This document shows positions 23,678 to 34,664 of a DNA stretch of 64,000 nt, one piece after another (the stretch's first letter is position 1; every line of letters begins with the position of its first letter). The notes under the pieces are model-generated. The model had not been told where the DNA came from. It searched no databases and saw only the letters and a program-made list of their open reading frames with translations. The stretch lies in assembly GCF_027409185.1 (NCBI RefSeq), contig NC_084462.1, positions 2,294,001 to 2,358,000 on the forward strand, given 5' to 3'. A program made the translations under genes and the position numbers. The stretch comes from Cynocephalus volans. Taxonomy: Eukaryota; Chordata; Mammalia; Dermoptera; Cynocephalidae.

Positions 23678-24239
23678 CCAGCCCTGTTCTATGTTTGTTC
23701 CATGTCTTACTCATTTACCACTGAAAGCAAACTTTGGGGCAGGTCCATTTTACAAATGAGGAAAGTGAGGCCCCGAGCAGTTAGCTAAGCTATGGCCCCT
23801 GCCCACCCTTGAGTCAGCCAGAGACATGTCAAACATCAGCTTCAGGATCAGGGCTCAAGGCTGCGACAGGGCTAGAACACGTCATGGGAGCCGGAAGGAG
23901 GCTCTCACCCTGGCCCAGGATCCAGGGAGGAGCTGAGTGTTGAAGGATGAGGGGTCAGCTAGAGGATGGGGAAGGAGGAGGGGCCATCTAGGCAAGAGGA
24001 AGGGCCTGGGCGAAGGCGGAGAGAGGCTGAAACAGCAGGTGTATGTCTGAGGTGCTAAGTGATTTGGTGGAACTGAAGAAGTGTGTAGTAAAAGGTTGAC
24101 TGGGCAGGTCTGGGTTGTCCAAACCCTGCACATTCCAAAGAAAGGAATGGCCCTTGACTGGCTCCGGGGAGGGAACATCTAAGCCCTTGGAAAGTCCTGC
24201 CAGATGAGAGTGTTTCTGTTTACCTTGAGTCTTGGGCCA

Positions 24240-24620
24240 TGCCAGATAGCCTATGCCAACAATGTGACTTCTGGTGGGGCTGGAGACTGAGTAACTAAGG
24301 TCAGTGATACAGGTGCTCCATGCCTATGGGACTGACCCCTCAATAAAAACTCTGGACAACTTCTTACCTGATGGTCTCTGTTAAAAAACAAACAAACAAA
24401 CAAAAAACCCTGGATACCAAGGCTTGAGCTTCCCTGGTTGGCAACACTCCATGTGTGTTGTCACATATTGCTGTGACAAGTTAAGTGCTGTGTGACTTCA
24501 CTGGGAGAGGACAACTGGAAGCTTGTGCCTGGTCTCTCCTGGATCCCCTTTGCTGACTGTATCCTTCCAACTGTAACCATGAAGATAACAGCTTTGCTGA
24601 GCTTGGTGAGTCCTTCTGGC
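24240..24620 (+). mobile_element. Decayed LTR-like sequence
   Basis: GGTGGGGCTGGAGACTGAGTAAC, CCTCAATAAAAACTCTGGAC and a splice-like AGCTTGGTGAGTCC tail have the layout of an old ERV LTR. Family uncertain. Confidence 0.35.
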
Positions 24621-25559
24621 TAATCACTGAACCTGAGGGTTGTCTTGGGAACATACAGTGTCATGTGATGTAGCAGGAGAAGCTGGCAGAGCCACAAATG
24701 TCATACTAATGGCTCAGACTTTGAGGGAGCCACAGGGGCACCTTAAGGGGTAGACGGACTGCTGTGGCCAGATATGTCTGTATGGGAAGGACTAGGGGTG
24801 TAGAGGCTAGGTGGCTGGGAGAAGGCTGGGGCAACTGTCCAGGCCAAGAGCTTGAGGCTTGAACTCAGACTGTGGGGACAGAGAAGAGAGAATCACAATT
24901 TGAAGAATGTATATTTGCACCTAAACTTCAGGGTCTGTTCCAGTTAACAAAGTTTGCACTAAGACCACAGGGTCTGTCCAGGTTAACAGAGCCAGTGACA
25001 ATCAGAACTAGGGCACTTTTTTACAAATGCCAACTATTCTGAGCTCTGATACAGGTATTTCCACTTTTACCAAAGGGTAGAGTTTTCCTAAAAGAGAAGG
25101 TAATGGTGTTTGGGGGAAGCAGAGAGGAACCAAAATTGAGGAAGTGGTGTGTTTCAAGGAAAAGGTAGAGGACCGGCTTGGGTGTTATACTAAGGGCAGA
25201 ACAGCCACAGCGGCAGCCACCTGTAGTTCACCCAGGAATAATAGAGGCTCAGAGAAGCGAATACCTTGAGGTCACCAAGAGAGTTACGGCAGAGCTGCCT
25301 ACCCCTGCGTTTGTCCTTGTGTCTTAAACCACAATACCCACATTCACAGCCATAGGGAACTGGAGAAAGACCCACCCAGGATTCTGACACACAGACACAG
25401 TCCCACCCCCAGCTTTGGGAACCACAGCTCTCAGCCATCACTCTCAACCTTCACTCACTTCCACTAACCTTACCTCCATCTTTAGTTCTTTTGCTACTCC
25501 AAGTCCTAAGTTTACCTAATTTATTTACTCTAATATTTACTCTGCCCTACAATTTTTTT

Positions 25560-25850
25560 CCAGTACAATGTTCATTTATATAACAAACATTTTTGAGCAC
25601 CTGCTCTGTACCAGGCACTGTTTGAGGTCCTGGAAATATGGCTGTGAATGAAACAGAGTCCCTGCTCTTCTGGAGTTTAAATTCCAGCAAGGGAGACTGA
25701 CAGGAAAGCAATAAACTTAAATTATCCAGTGTGTCACAAGGGCTAAGTGCTATGAGAAAAGAAAAAGTAGGGCAGGACAAGAGAAACTGGGGCTGCTGGT
25801 GAAGGGGTGAAGCCTGTGGCATTAGGAAGAATAGGCAGAGCAGGCATCTC
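25560..25850 (-). repeat. L2 LINE fragment
   Basis: AACATTTTTGAGCACCTGCT, ACCAGGCACTGTTTGAGGTC and AGTCCCTGCTCTTCTGGAG, reverse L2. Confidence 0.75.
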
Positions 25851-26149
25851 AAAGTAAGTGCAAAGATTTGCAGGAGGCTTATCAGTGGGAAAAGTATTTG
25901 AGGTAGAGGAGGAGCTAGAACAAGGTCCTCAGGGGGATGGAGAATATCAGGACAGAGCAGCTGAGGAGGCAGGGGTTATTGTTAGCGAGCCCTGGAACTC
26001 TCCTGATTTCCTCCTGCCTGTCCTATCCCCAGCTCCTTTCCTTAGATGTCTGGAACAGGGGTGTGTGTCTGGGAATAAATACTGGAGAGGGGAGGGCCCT
26101 CAGCCTTGGAACAAGAGGAAAGGATTAGGAAGGATATCGGGGGGAGGGG

Positions 26150-27053
26150 AATGGTAGACAGAATAATGATCCCCAAACATGTGCATGCTCTAATTCTGGA
26201 GCCTTTAAATATGTGAACTTACATGGCAAAAGAGACTTTGCAAACGTGATTAAATTAAGAATTGTGAGATGGGGAGACGGGGTGGAGGTGTAGTGGAATG
26301 AATTATGTCACCCCAAAACTCACCGAAGCTTGAATTGTGTCCTCCCAGTTTTATGTATTACAAACTTAGCCACCCCTGTGACTGTAAAGAGGGTGGGAAA
26401 TCCTATTATGGTAATTGTAAGGTGGGGCCTTGAAGAGGTGATTAGATTATAGGGTCATGCGCTGGTGAATGGATTAAAAATGGTGGTCAGAGGCATGTTT
26501 CTGAGTACTTTAAAAGAAGAGGGAGAAGAGTCTGTCTGTATCTGCTCTCTGCTCACTCCATCTTGCAATGTGAGACCGCTGGGTCACTGTCACCACGACC
26601 AGATGGACTTTAGACTTCCCAGCCCCAGAAACTATAAGAAATAAATTTCATTTTCTTTATAAATCACCCAGTTCAGTGTACTTTGTTATAAGCAACAAAA
26701 CTAGACCAAAACAGGTGGCAATCTTAGAGTATCCATGTGGGCCCAAGATGATCACATGGGTCCTTATATGGAATAGGCAGGCAGAATAACAGAGATCTGA
26801 CTATGGAAAAACGATCTGAGAAATGCGATGCTGTTGGCTTTGAAGATGAAGAAGCCACGAGCCTGGGAACGCAGGTGGCCTCTAGAAGCTGGAAAAGGCA
26901 ATAAAATGGACTCTCCCCTACAGCCTCCAGAAGGGACACAGATCTGTGGATCTATTTTATACTCCTGGACTCCAGAATTAAGAGAATAAATTTGTGTTGC
27001 TTTAAGCCACTAAATTTATAGTAATCTGTTACAGCAGCCATAGGAAACTAAGG
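26150..27053 (+). mobile_element. MLT1-type MaLR LTR split by a younger MaLR LTR
   Basis: The left arm starts near AGACAGAATAATGATCCCC and runs to about 26286. The right arm runs from about 26716 to 27053 with CTGGACTCCAGAATTAAGAG and TTGCTTTAAGCCACTAAAT. Both arms align to one MLT1 LTR. Confidence 0.7.
26287..26715 (+). mobile_element. MaLR LTR (MST/MLT1-like) nested in MLT1
   Basis: GAATTGTGTCCTCCCAG, GTGAATGGATTAAAAATGG, AGAAATAAATTTCATTTTC and GTACTTTGTTATAAGCAAC in LTR order. Similar to the LTR at 16203-16705. Confidence 0.7.
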
Positions 27054-27054
27054 G

Positions 27055-28290
27055 AGTAGGAGGAGAAAAGAAAGAAAGAACAGAACTAAATCTAGATAAA
27101 TGGATGGGAAAACACATTCTAGAGCTGGCTTCGACAAAGAGACTGCAGTCAGAGGCAATGGGGACAGGGGTGGAAAGAACAGTAAGGTGAGATTCTGAAA
27201 ATCTGGACATCCCTGCTGCTGGGGCAACCATGTTAGGGGTGCAGATGTCTATGAGTAGATCTTTGTGGACCCAGCAACAACAGGCCATCTACAATGGAGG
27301 GAGGGCCATCTATGATGCCTGAGAGCACAGGGAAGGCTAACAATGGTGATGGTGTCAGCTCCACAGGGCAGAAGTTCCTCAATAAATAATCATGGTCTAA
27401 CTTAATGAGAACTAATATTAAATACCATTTACTGAGCACCAACTATGTAATCGTGAATGTGCAGGAGAAACATGTAGTAGCACACTGAACCCTTCCTGGA
27501 TGGAAAACAGGCTCAGAGAGGTGACTTGACTTCTCCAAGGCCACAAAGCCAGCAAAGAATAGTCCCAGGATAGGAATCCAGATCTTTCTGTAGCCAAGGC
27601 CTGAAGTTCTGTCTGGGGCAGGGGAGGTTTCATTGAGAAGATGTCAGAATTAAGGATGAACACAAATAAACAAGAAAAAAAAGAAACAAGAATTAAGGAT
27701 GAGTTGGGGTTCTCCGCACAGGCATGTAACCGAGAGAGTTCCAGATCAGCTCCTGTAAAGTCTTGGCTGGAAGAGCAGACCACGGGGAAGCGGGGCTGGA
27801 TCAGAGGCCTGACTTGGGGCTAGCCTAGCTACAGAGACAAAGCCCTGATGCCACTCCCTTATCTGAGCCTACTACTGCCCTTTTTCTTCTCCCCTTATAA
27901 GACTGAATGACCCTTCAGCAATGTGTCTCTGATCTACTGGGGCCAACATGGCTGCCACCCCCTACACCCGTTCCCCCCTTCTTCCTTCATAACAGAAGCT
28001 CTACTTCATTTGAGGCAGCATGAGTGCAGCCAAAGGACTCCATTTCCTAGGACTGCATTCCTAGGATGGGGCTTCCAAGTCTAGTCCATTGATGGGCTGG
28101 AGCAGGGGGAGGGTGGGAGGGGTAGCTGGGAGGCTCTGAAGTTGAACCATAAACATTCTGAGTGGGAACTTTCATCTCAGCAGCAAGCCTGTAGCCTGCC
28201 ATTAGAAGTCCAGGCCACAGACTGTGTGCTCTGAGGACAGGGGCCTCTTCTGGTCCTTTCCTGTCAGTCATGTGGCACGGCCCAGCCCAG
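27055..28290. other. No gene seen in NUP62 intron
   Basis: Short ORFs only. An A-rich TGAACACAAATAAACAAG patch near 27657 is the only distinct motif. Confidence 0.4.
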
Positions 28291-28309
28291 TGATGAGGAG
28301 CAGGCTCTG

Positions 28310-28480
28310 CAGCCCATCTGCCTGAGACTCTGCTCCTCCACTTCCAGCCCTAGGACCTTAGATTCTAAGTTCATCCCCCGTGCCTCAGTTTCCTCACCTA
28401 AAAAACGGGGGTGGGAAGAAGAAATGATCTGACCTGTCAGGCACTTAGCCTGGTGCCTTATGTATTATCCCTGGGGCCCA
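28310..28480 (+). repeat. MIR element
   Basis: GCCTCAGTTTCCTCACCTAAAAAACGGG and GGCACTTAGCCTGGTGCC. Confidence 0.65.
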
Positions 28481-28504
28481 GGAAATGTTAACTTATTTAT
28501 TTTT

Positions 28505-28680
28505 ATATATTTATTTTTATTTTTTAAAAGATGACCAGTAAGGGGATGTCAACCTTTGGCTTGGTGTTGTCAGCACCACGCTCCCCAAGTGAGCCAACTG
28601 GCCATCCCTATATGGGATCCGAACCCATGTCCTTGGTGCTATCTGCACCACACTCTCCCAAGTGAGTCACGGGCCGGCCC
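28505..28680 (-). mobile_element. CYN dimer SINE with TSD
   Basis: TSD CAGGAAATGTTAACTT against CAGAAATATTAACTT. Ends CACGGGCCGGCCC. Confidence 0.88.
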
Positions 28681-28838
28681 CAGAAATATTAACTTTTTAT
28701 TAAGGCAAGTTCTGGAAAGTCACTTGAGCAAATGCTTCTGGCATTCAGCTGACAGCCACTTGGTGGTGCTGTTGACAAGGCCAAACCCAAACGGCATCCA
28801 GGAAGGACAGGGACAGGATCTACTCCCCGCCCCTCCCG

Positions 28839-28855
28839 CCCCCCCCCCCCCCCCC
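28839..28855 (+). repeat. C17 homopolymer
   Basis: Seventeen consecutive C within a C/T-rich stretch. Prone to slippage and to reading error. Confidence 0.85.
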
Positions 28856-28859
28856 GATG

Positions 28860-30240
28860 GAATTAGCTATTTAAGAACTGGAGTCCAGAGGGTGGAGGAG
28901 AGCTGAGAGTGAGGGGAGCAAAGGAGATGAGAGAAAAAAGGGAAAATCAGAGACCGGTGGGGCCTTGGCCTTTGGCCACCACCAGCCCAGCCTGGCCCTG
29001 GGAAACCTGATCCCTGTTGAGGCTCAAATTCACCCTCTTGGGCACCACCTTCCCTCACTCACCCTTCTGTGATGATGCCTAGCCTGTACCTTTGCCTGTG
29101 TGTTAGTACAGGGATTTCATGTTCACAATCCTGTCCCCTGTCCACCTGAGCATTTCCACTGGGCTGTCTTCAGCACAGCAAACTCAACACGTCAAACAGA
29201 AGTTGTCATCCACTTGCTCCAAGCCCACCAATTCTTCTTAAATATCTCTTGAATCAGTTAGTTCCCCTCTATCCCTTGTGTCATAGAAAAACCTTCTGAA
29301 TCTCAGGGAAGAGATTAGTTCAGAGAGTCTGCCCTTCAAGAATGGAAATCAACTAATAAGCAATAAGCAGCTTGCTATGCAGACCTTAGCCAAGGCACAG
29401 GCTCAAATGATCCAGGCCCAAGAAACAGCAACGCACAGGCTGAGGGGCAGGCATGTTGGGTTCCAGAGCACAGAGGAGGCAGTGTGACCAGACCAGAGTG
29501 TAAATATGAGGCCATGGGAAGGTTCTGATGTGTCATGATCTGGTTTATGTTTTGAGAGACTCACCTAGGCTGCCGCAGTCACCTGGTGGGAGCTGGTGGT
29601 GGGCTGGGCTACTCTGTCCAGCTCTCTTACACAACCACTCAGTCTGGTGGGGATGGCCAACCACTTGTTTGTAGGAAATGGAGCTTCAGAGAGGGGCAGA
29701 GCTGCTTTTCTAAGCCAAACCTGCAGCACAGAAACCTTACCTCAGGCCCTGTACATGCTCACCTCCATCTAAAAGCCATCTCTCCTCTACAGTGCAAGAT
29801 GTCCCCAACAGTGGGGAGGGAGTGTGGGACAGAGATGCCCACAGGTTTTCAACTGCCCTCTCTCATCTTTTTAGGCTACCTGGGATTCTGGTCCTAATTT
29901 TCTTCAGCCCCTTCCTCCCCAAGGCCTTTCCACTTCCCAAGTATAAATGACTGGCATCAAGGAGAGACATGTGTGAACAAAGGAAGAGAAGATGTGTGTG
30001 CCTGTCTGTCTGCTTCTCAGAGGGAGGCACCTTGCAAAGCCCTGCTACGACGATCGTGCCGCCTGACTTTTCTCCCAGGCTTGAGTCATGTGAACCTTTA
30101 CTGCATGTCTATATGTTTACTGTTTAATTGCCTAAATGTTCCTGTATGCTAATCCTAACTGCTAAGGTGGCTTCACCACACCTGTTCCGTTTCTCAACCA
30201 ATCTGATGACATACTGGTGGGCATTTTTAAAAATGAAAAA
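28860..30240. other. No gene seen in NUP62 intron
   Basis: No conserved reading frame or named repeat that I can support. Confidence 0.4.
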
Positions 30241-30242
30241 TT

Positions 30243-30362
30243 GGGCTAGCCAGTTAGTTAAGTTGGTTAGAGTGCAGCCTTGTAACACTGAAGTCATGAG
30301 TTTGGATCCCCATACTGGCTAGCCACAAAAAAAAACAATAACAAAAAAAAAGAACAAAAAAA
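30243..30362 (+). mobile_element. tRNA-Ile SINE monomer
   Basis: GGCTAGCCAGTTAGTTAAG, GGTTAGAGTGCAGCC, GTTTGGATCCCCATACTGGC, then an A-rich tail with C interruptions. Confidence 0.8.
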
Positions 30363-30369
30363 CCCCACC

Positions 30370-31930
30370 TCATTTTTGTGAATAGGCAGTATGTTGATAT
30401 GTTCACATGGTTCTACTTTCAAAAGGTACAAAAGGGAATACTTTGGTATCCATCTTCCCCAGTCTCACAGCCACCCCACTCTCATCCCTGGAGATACGCT
30501 GTCAGGTTTCTCTTGCCTCTTTCCAGAGATTTTATATGCATTTAAGCAAATACATGGTTTGCATTCTCCTCATCTGTACACAAAAGGTAGTATGCTAGAT
30601 GCACTGTTCTGTACTGTTCTTTCTTCTTTTACTGTATCTTAGAAATCATTTTAAGCAGGCTTATTCACCTGATGGGGCAGATGAGGACAATAAGGCAAGG
30701 TTACTTGTCTGAGGTATCAAAATTCTGCCTCTGCCACTCGCTACATGGGGTCGCCTCAAGGTGGTAGGTGATTAATAGTTTTTTAACCTCTGTCTTCTTC
30801 CTTCTTTCCCTCGAAACATACTTCCCCTACCCCAAGAAGTCACTTCACAGCTAATTAGCAACTGCTTTCTCCTTCCCACTCCTGAGGCCCTGAATATCAG
30901 TACCCAAAGGAGCTCAGATGGTGGGACAAACAGCAATCTTTCCCATGGGGAAAAAAAGTCAGCTTAGAGAGGCATGAAAAAGAAGCAAGGAAACAACCAG
31001 AAAAGTAGATTTTAAGGAGGATCCCAGAACCATCACGCTTAAGAAAAAATAATAGGACTGAAAGAGATTTAAGGAATACTCTGGTGCTGGGCCCCTGCCC
31101 TTTTGCCAAGAACTGTTTCGTTTGTTTCTCTTATATTGAAAGATTTTTCCCCCTTTACCTAAATGTATTTTTAACATTTAAATTTTGACTACACAATTAA
31201 TACATTAGTCCTTTCTCTTTTTTGGGTGGCTGGTTGGTACAGGGATCTGAACCCTTGACCTTGGTGTCATAACACCATGTTCTAAGCAAATGAGTTAAAT
31301 CCTTTCTTTAAACATATATATTTTTTTTATATCACTGATAAAGTTGAGTTCCCTTGAACATGATCTTCCACTCTGGTCCCAAATACCCATGAGGTAACCC
31401 CTGTTACAAGCTGCTGTGCATCTAACCTATCGATATATTTGAGTGTGTAATCACAGCCAGAGAAAGTGTGTTTATGTGCTCTTGCTAATATATATGCTGT
31501 CATGCTGTATGCATCACTCCACAATTTGTCTTTTTCTCAACATATTTTTATTCCTTCTAGCTGCTATCAATCCGTCCATGGTATGAACATACCACATTTT
31601 ATTTATCTATGCCTCTACAGATGGACATTTAGTATACTGCCAATTTTTCTTTATTACAAAACAATGCTGAATAAGCATCCTCACTCACGCTTCCCTCTGC
31701 ATAGGCACAAACATTATTCCAGGGCAGATTTCCAGAAGCAGAACTGCTGGCCAGAGATATCTGCATTTTGATTTTACTAACAAATTGCCCTCCAACCAGC
31801 TTGCACCTGTTTTTCTTCTAACCAGCAGTGCCTGGAAGAACCATTGCCCTGCAACTTGCCAGCACCTGAGATTAGGAAACTTCTGCCAATCTGATGTATA
31901 AATGCATTTACTAAAAAATGATGATATGAA
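30370..31930 (+). repeat. Old L1 3' region, broken up
   Basis: Segments at 30380-30660 and 31460-31930 match old L1M 3' UTR: GTATGCTAGATGCACTG, GATGGACATTTAGTATACTG, AACAAATTGCCCTCCAA, CTGCCAATCTGATG. Interrupted by unrelated DNA and a SINE. Confidence 0.55.
31218..31298 (-). mobile_element. tRNA-Ile SINE monomer, truncated
   Basis: GGGTGGCTGGTTGGTACAGG, ACCCTTGACCTTGGTGTC, TTCTAAGCAAATGAGTTAA. Confidence 0.7.
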
Positions 31931-31969
31931 CACTAATCATTTAGCACCCATTGTGAGCTGGAATGTCTT

Positions 31970-32075
31970 GGGTAATTCACAAACATACCTCATTCATTCA
32001 GCAAACATCCACTGAGACTTAGGACAGAACAGGCCCTGTGCTGGGCAAACAAATATAATACAGCACTGTACTCAT
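31970..32075 (-). repeat. L2 LINE fragment
   Basis: CATTCATTCAGCAAACATCC and CAGGCCCTGTGCTGGGC, reverse L2. Confidence 0.6.
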
Positions 32076-32199
32076 GAAACCTAGAGTGTTATTTAAATGT
32101 GATAAAGGAAAAGCTACCAGAATTGAAAACACGTATTCAAACAAAAACTTCTACACGAATGTTCACAGCAGCACTATTCACAATAGCCAGAAGATGCCC

Positions 32200-32690
32200 T
32201 CATCTCCTACCACTTTGCCTCTATCACTCCACTCTAGCTCCACTGGCCTCCTAGCTATTCTTCATACATACCTAAAGCACTCGTGCCCCAGAGCCTTTGA
32301 ACTTATTGTTCCTGCTCCCTGGAAGCTCTCACCTTAGGTGTCCCCATGGCTCACTCCCTCACCTCCTTCATGTCTTTGCTAAAATGTCACCTAATCAGTG
32401 AGGTCTTCCTGCCTCACTGTAAACCTACATAAAATTGAAATTCTCCCCAATACTCCCCACTACCTTTCCTTGCTTCACTTATCCTTCGGACTCAGCACCA
32501 TCTGAAATACAGCATACTTAACTTATGGGTCTTGTTTATTGTCTGCCTCCCCATTAGAATTGCCGGCTCCACCAGGGGCATGACTTTTATCTGTTATTTC
32601 CACTGCTGTATCCCCAATGTCTATAATAGTAGCTAGCCACTGTGGGCACTCAACACATGCTTGTTAATGGAATAAATTGATCTGGGAGCT
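32200..32690 (+). repeat. L2 LINE 3' end, long copy
   Basis: CTAGCTATTCTTCATACA, CTTTGCTAAAATGTCACC, GTCTTCCTGCCTCACTG, CTGTATCCCCAATGTC and GGCACTCAACACATGC in L2 order. Confidence 0.8.
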
Positions 32691-32718
32691 TGCTTTGTGG
32701 CAGGTACTATTCTAGAGG

Positions 32719-32782
32719 CTTTTTTTTTTCTTGGTGGTTGGCCAGTATGAGAATTTGAACTCTTGACCTTGGTGTTACCAGC
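32719..32782 (-). mobile_element. Truncated tRNA-Ile SINE monomer with TSD
   Basis: TTGGTGGTTGGCCAGTATG. TSD AGGTACTATTCTA on both sides. Confidence 0.75.
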
Positions 32783-33488
32783 CAGGTACTATTCTAAGTG
32801 CTTTTCATGACTAACTCATTTAGTTCTCCACCTTTCCCCCCATGAAGTAGGCACCATTAGTATCTTCCTTTTAGAGTTAAATAACTTGCCCAATGTCAAC
32901 ATTAAGTGTCAAAGTCAGGATGAATAAGACAAGGTCCCTGCCTTCAAATAATTCAGTTTACAGATGGAAATAAAGAGATTAATTATATAACCACATATTG
33001 GACACTGTAAAAGAGCTTTGGTTAGAACATACTGGAAGCCCAGGGGAGGTGGTGATTAACTTTCCCTGGGGGATGGGTGAGGGGAGGGTCATGGAAAGCC
33101 TCCTAGAGGAGAAAAAGATGCTCAAGTCTAGTTTTGAAGGATGTGGAGGATTTAGGGCAGGAAGGAGTGACGGGCTTAGACCACTGCGTCATTCTAGAAA
33201 AAGCTCAGATGGGCAATGGCCTGATGCCTTGGGGGTGAGACCACAGGATGGCAAGGAAGATATAAAAATGGCGGAGCTCAGCATCATCAGCCATCCAGCA
33301 AATGCATGTGAAAACCACAATGAGATACCACTTCACATCCACTAGGGTGGCTGTAATAAAAAAGATGGACAACAAATGTTGATAAGGATGTGGAGAAACT
33401 GGAACCCTAATTTACTGTTAGTGGGAATGTAAAATGATGCAGCCACTTTGGAAAACAGTCTGGTAGTTCCTCAAGAGGTTAAACAGAG

Positions 33489-33684
33489 GGCTGGCCCGTG
33501 GCTCACTCGGGAGAGTGTGGTGCTGAGAACACCAAGGCCCCGGGTTCGGATCCCATATACAGATGGCCGGTTCGCTCACTGGCTGAGCGTGGTGCTGACA
33601 ACACCAAGTCAAGGGTTAAGATCCCCTTACCGGTCATCTTTAAAAAAAAAAAAAAATAAATAAATAAATAAATAAATAAATAAA
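33489..33684 (+). mobile_element. CYN dimer SINE, full length
   Basis: GGCTGGCCCGTGGCTCACTC to CTTACCGGTCATCTTT with an (AAAT)n tail. TSD AGAGGTTAAACAGAG exact on both sides. Useful as a reference copy. Confidence 0.93.
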
Positions 33685-33845
33685 AGAGGTTAAACAGAGA
33701 GTTACCCTATGATGCAGCAATTCCTCTCCTAGGTATCAAGCCAAGAAAAATAAAAACATGTACCCACACAAAAGCTTGTACATACCTGTTTACAGTAGCA
33801 TTATTCATAAGCCAAGAAGTAGAAACAACCCAAATGTCCATCAAA

Positions 33846-33967
33846 GGCTGGCTGGTTGGCTCAGCTGGTTACAGCACAGCCTTATAACACCAAGGTCACG
33901 GGTTTAGATCCCAACACTGGCCAGCTACCAAACCAAATCAAACCAAACCAAAAGCCAAAAAAACAAC
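33846..33967 (+). mobile_element. tRNA-Ile SINE monomer
   Basis: GGCTGGCTGGTTGGCTCAG, GGTTTAGATCCCAACACTGG, then an A/C tail. TSD AATGTCCATCAA / AATGTCTATCAG. Confidence 0.85.
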
Positions 33968-34063
33968 AAAATGTCTATCAGTCCACTGAAATTGATGAAG
34001 GGATAAACAAAATGTGGTACATTCATACAACGGAATATTACCCAGCCTTAAAAAGGAATGAGG

Positions 34064-34160
34064 GGGCTGGCCCGTGGCTCACTTGAGAGAGTATGGTGTT
34101 GATAACACCAAGTCAAGGGTTAAAATCCTCTTACTGGTCATCTTTAAAAAAAAAAAAGAA
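34064..34160 (+). mobile_element. CYN SINE, left half fused to right half (internal deletion)
   Basis: Starts GGCTGGCCCGTGGCTCAC as a dimer's first half, then passes at GATAACACCAAGTCAAGGG into the second half. TSD AAAAGGAATGAGG. Confidence 0.85.
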
Positions 34161-34283
34161 AAAAGGAATGAGGTACTGATACATTCTACAAAGTGGATGA
34201 ACCTTGAAAACATAATGCTGAGTGAAAGAAGCCAGACACAAAAAGTCATGTAAGGTATGATTCTGTTTAAATGAAATGTCTAG

Positions 34284-34435
34284 GGCCGAGCCCGTGGCGC
34301 ACTTGGTAGAGTGCAGTGCTGGGAGCGCGACGACGCTCCCACCGCGGGTTTGGATCCTATATAGGAATGGCCGGTGCACTCACTGGCTGAGTGCTGGTCA
34401 GGAAAAACGACAAAAAAAAAAAAAAAAAAAAAAAA
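34284..34435 (+). mobile_element. Hairpin-type tRNA-derived SINE with TSD
   Basis: GGCCGAGCCCGTGGCGCACT, box-A-like TGGTAGAGTG, then GGGAGCG..CGCTCCC hairpin where the anticodon arm would be, GGTTTGGATCC box B, a short GTGCACTCACTGGCTGAGTG second part and an ACGAC(A)n tail. TSD GAAATGTCTAG exact. Confidence 0.88.
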
Positions 34436-34664
34436 GAAATGTCTAGAAAAGGCAAATCCAGAGACAAAGAGTAGCCTAGGGCTGGGCAGAAGGACTGAGA
34501 GGCGATGGCTAAGAGTTTTCTTTTTAGAGTGATGGAAATGTTCTAAAATTGATTGTGGTGATGGTTGCACAATTCTGTGAGTGTACAAACACCAGTGAAT
34601 TGGAAACTCTGATAAATGGATGTGGACTATACAGTATTTCAACAAAGCCATTTAACCAACCAAC

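Larger units (their letters stand above)
33295..34660 (+). mobile_element. L1 3' end (ORF2 remnant plus 3' UTR) holding four SINEs
   Basis: AACCACAATGAGATACCACTTC, GAACAGTCTGGTAG-like, ATTACCCAGCCTTAAAAAGG (ORF2 C-terminal YYPALK remnant) and GTGATGGTTGCACAATTCTG. The coding frame is broken. SINEs lie at 33489, 33846, 34064 and 34284. Confidence 0.85.
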
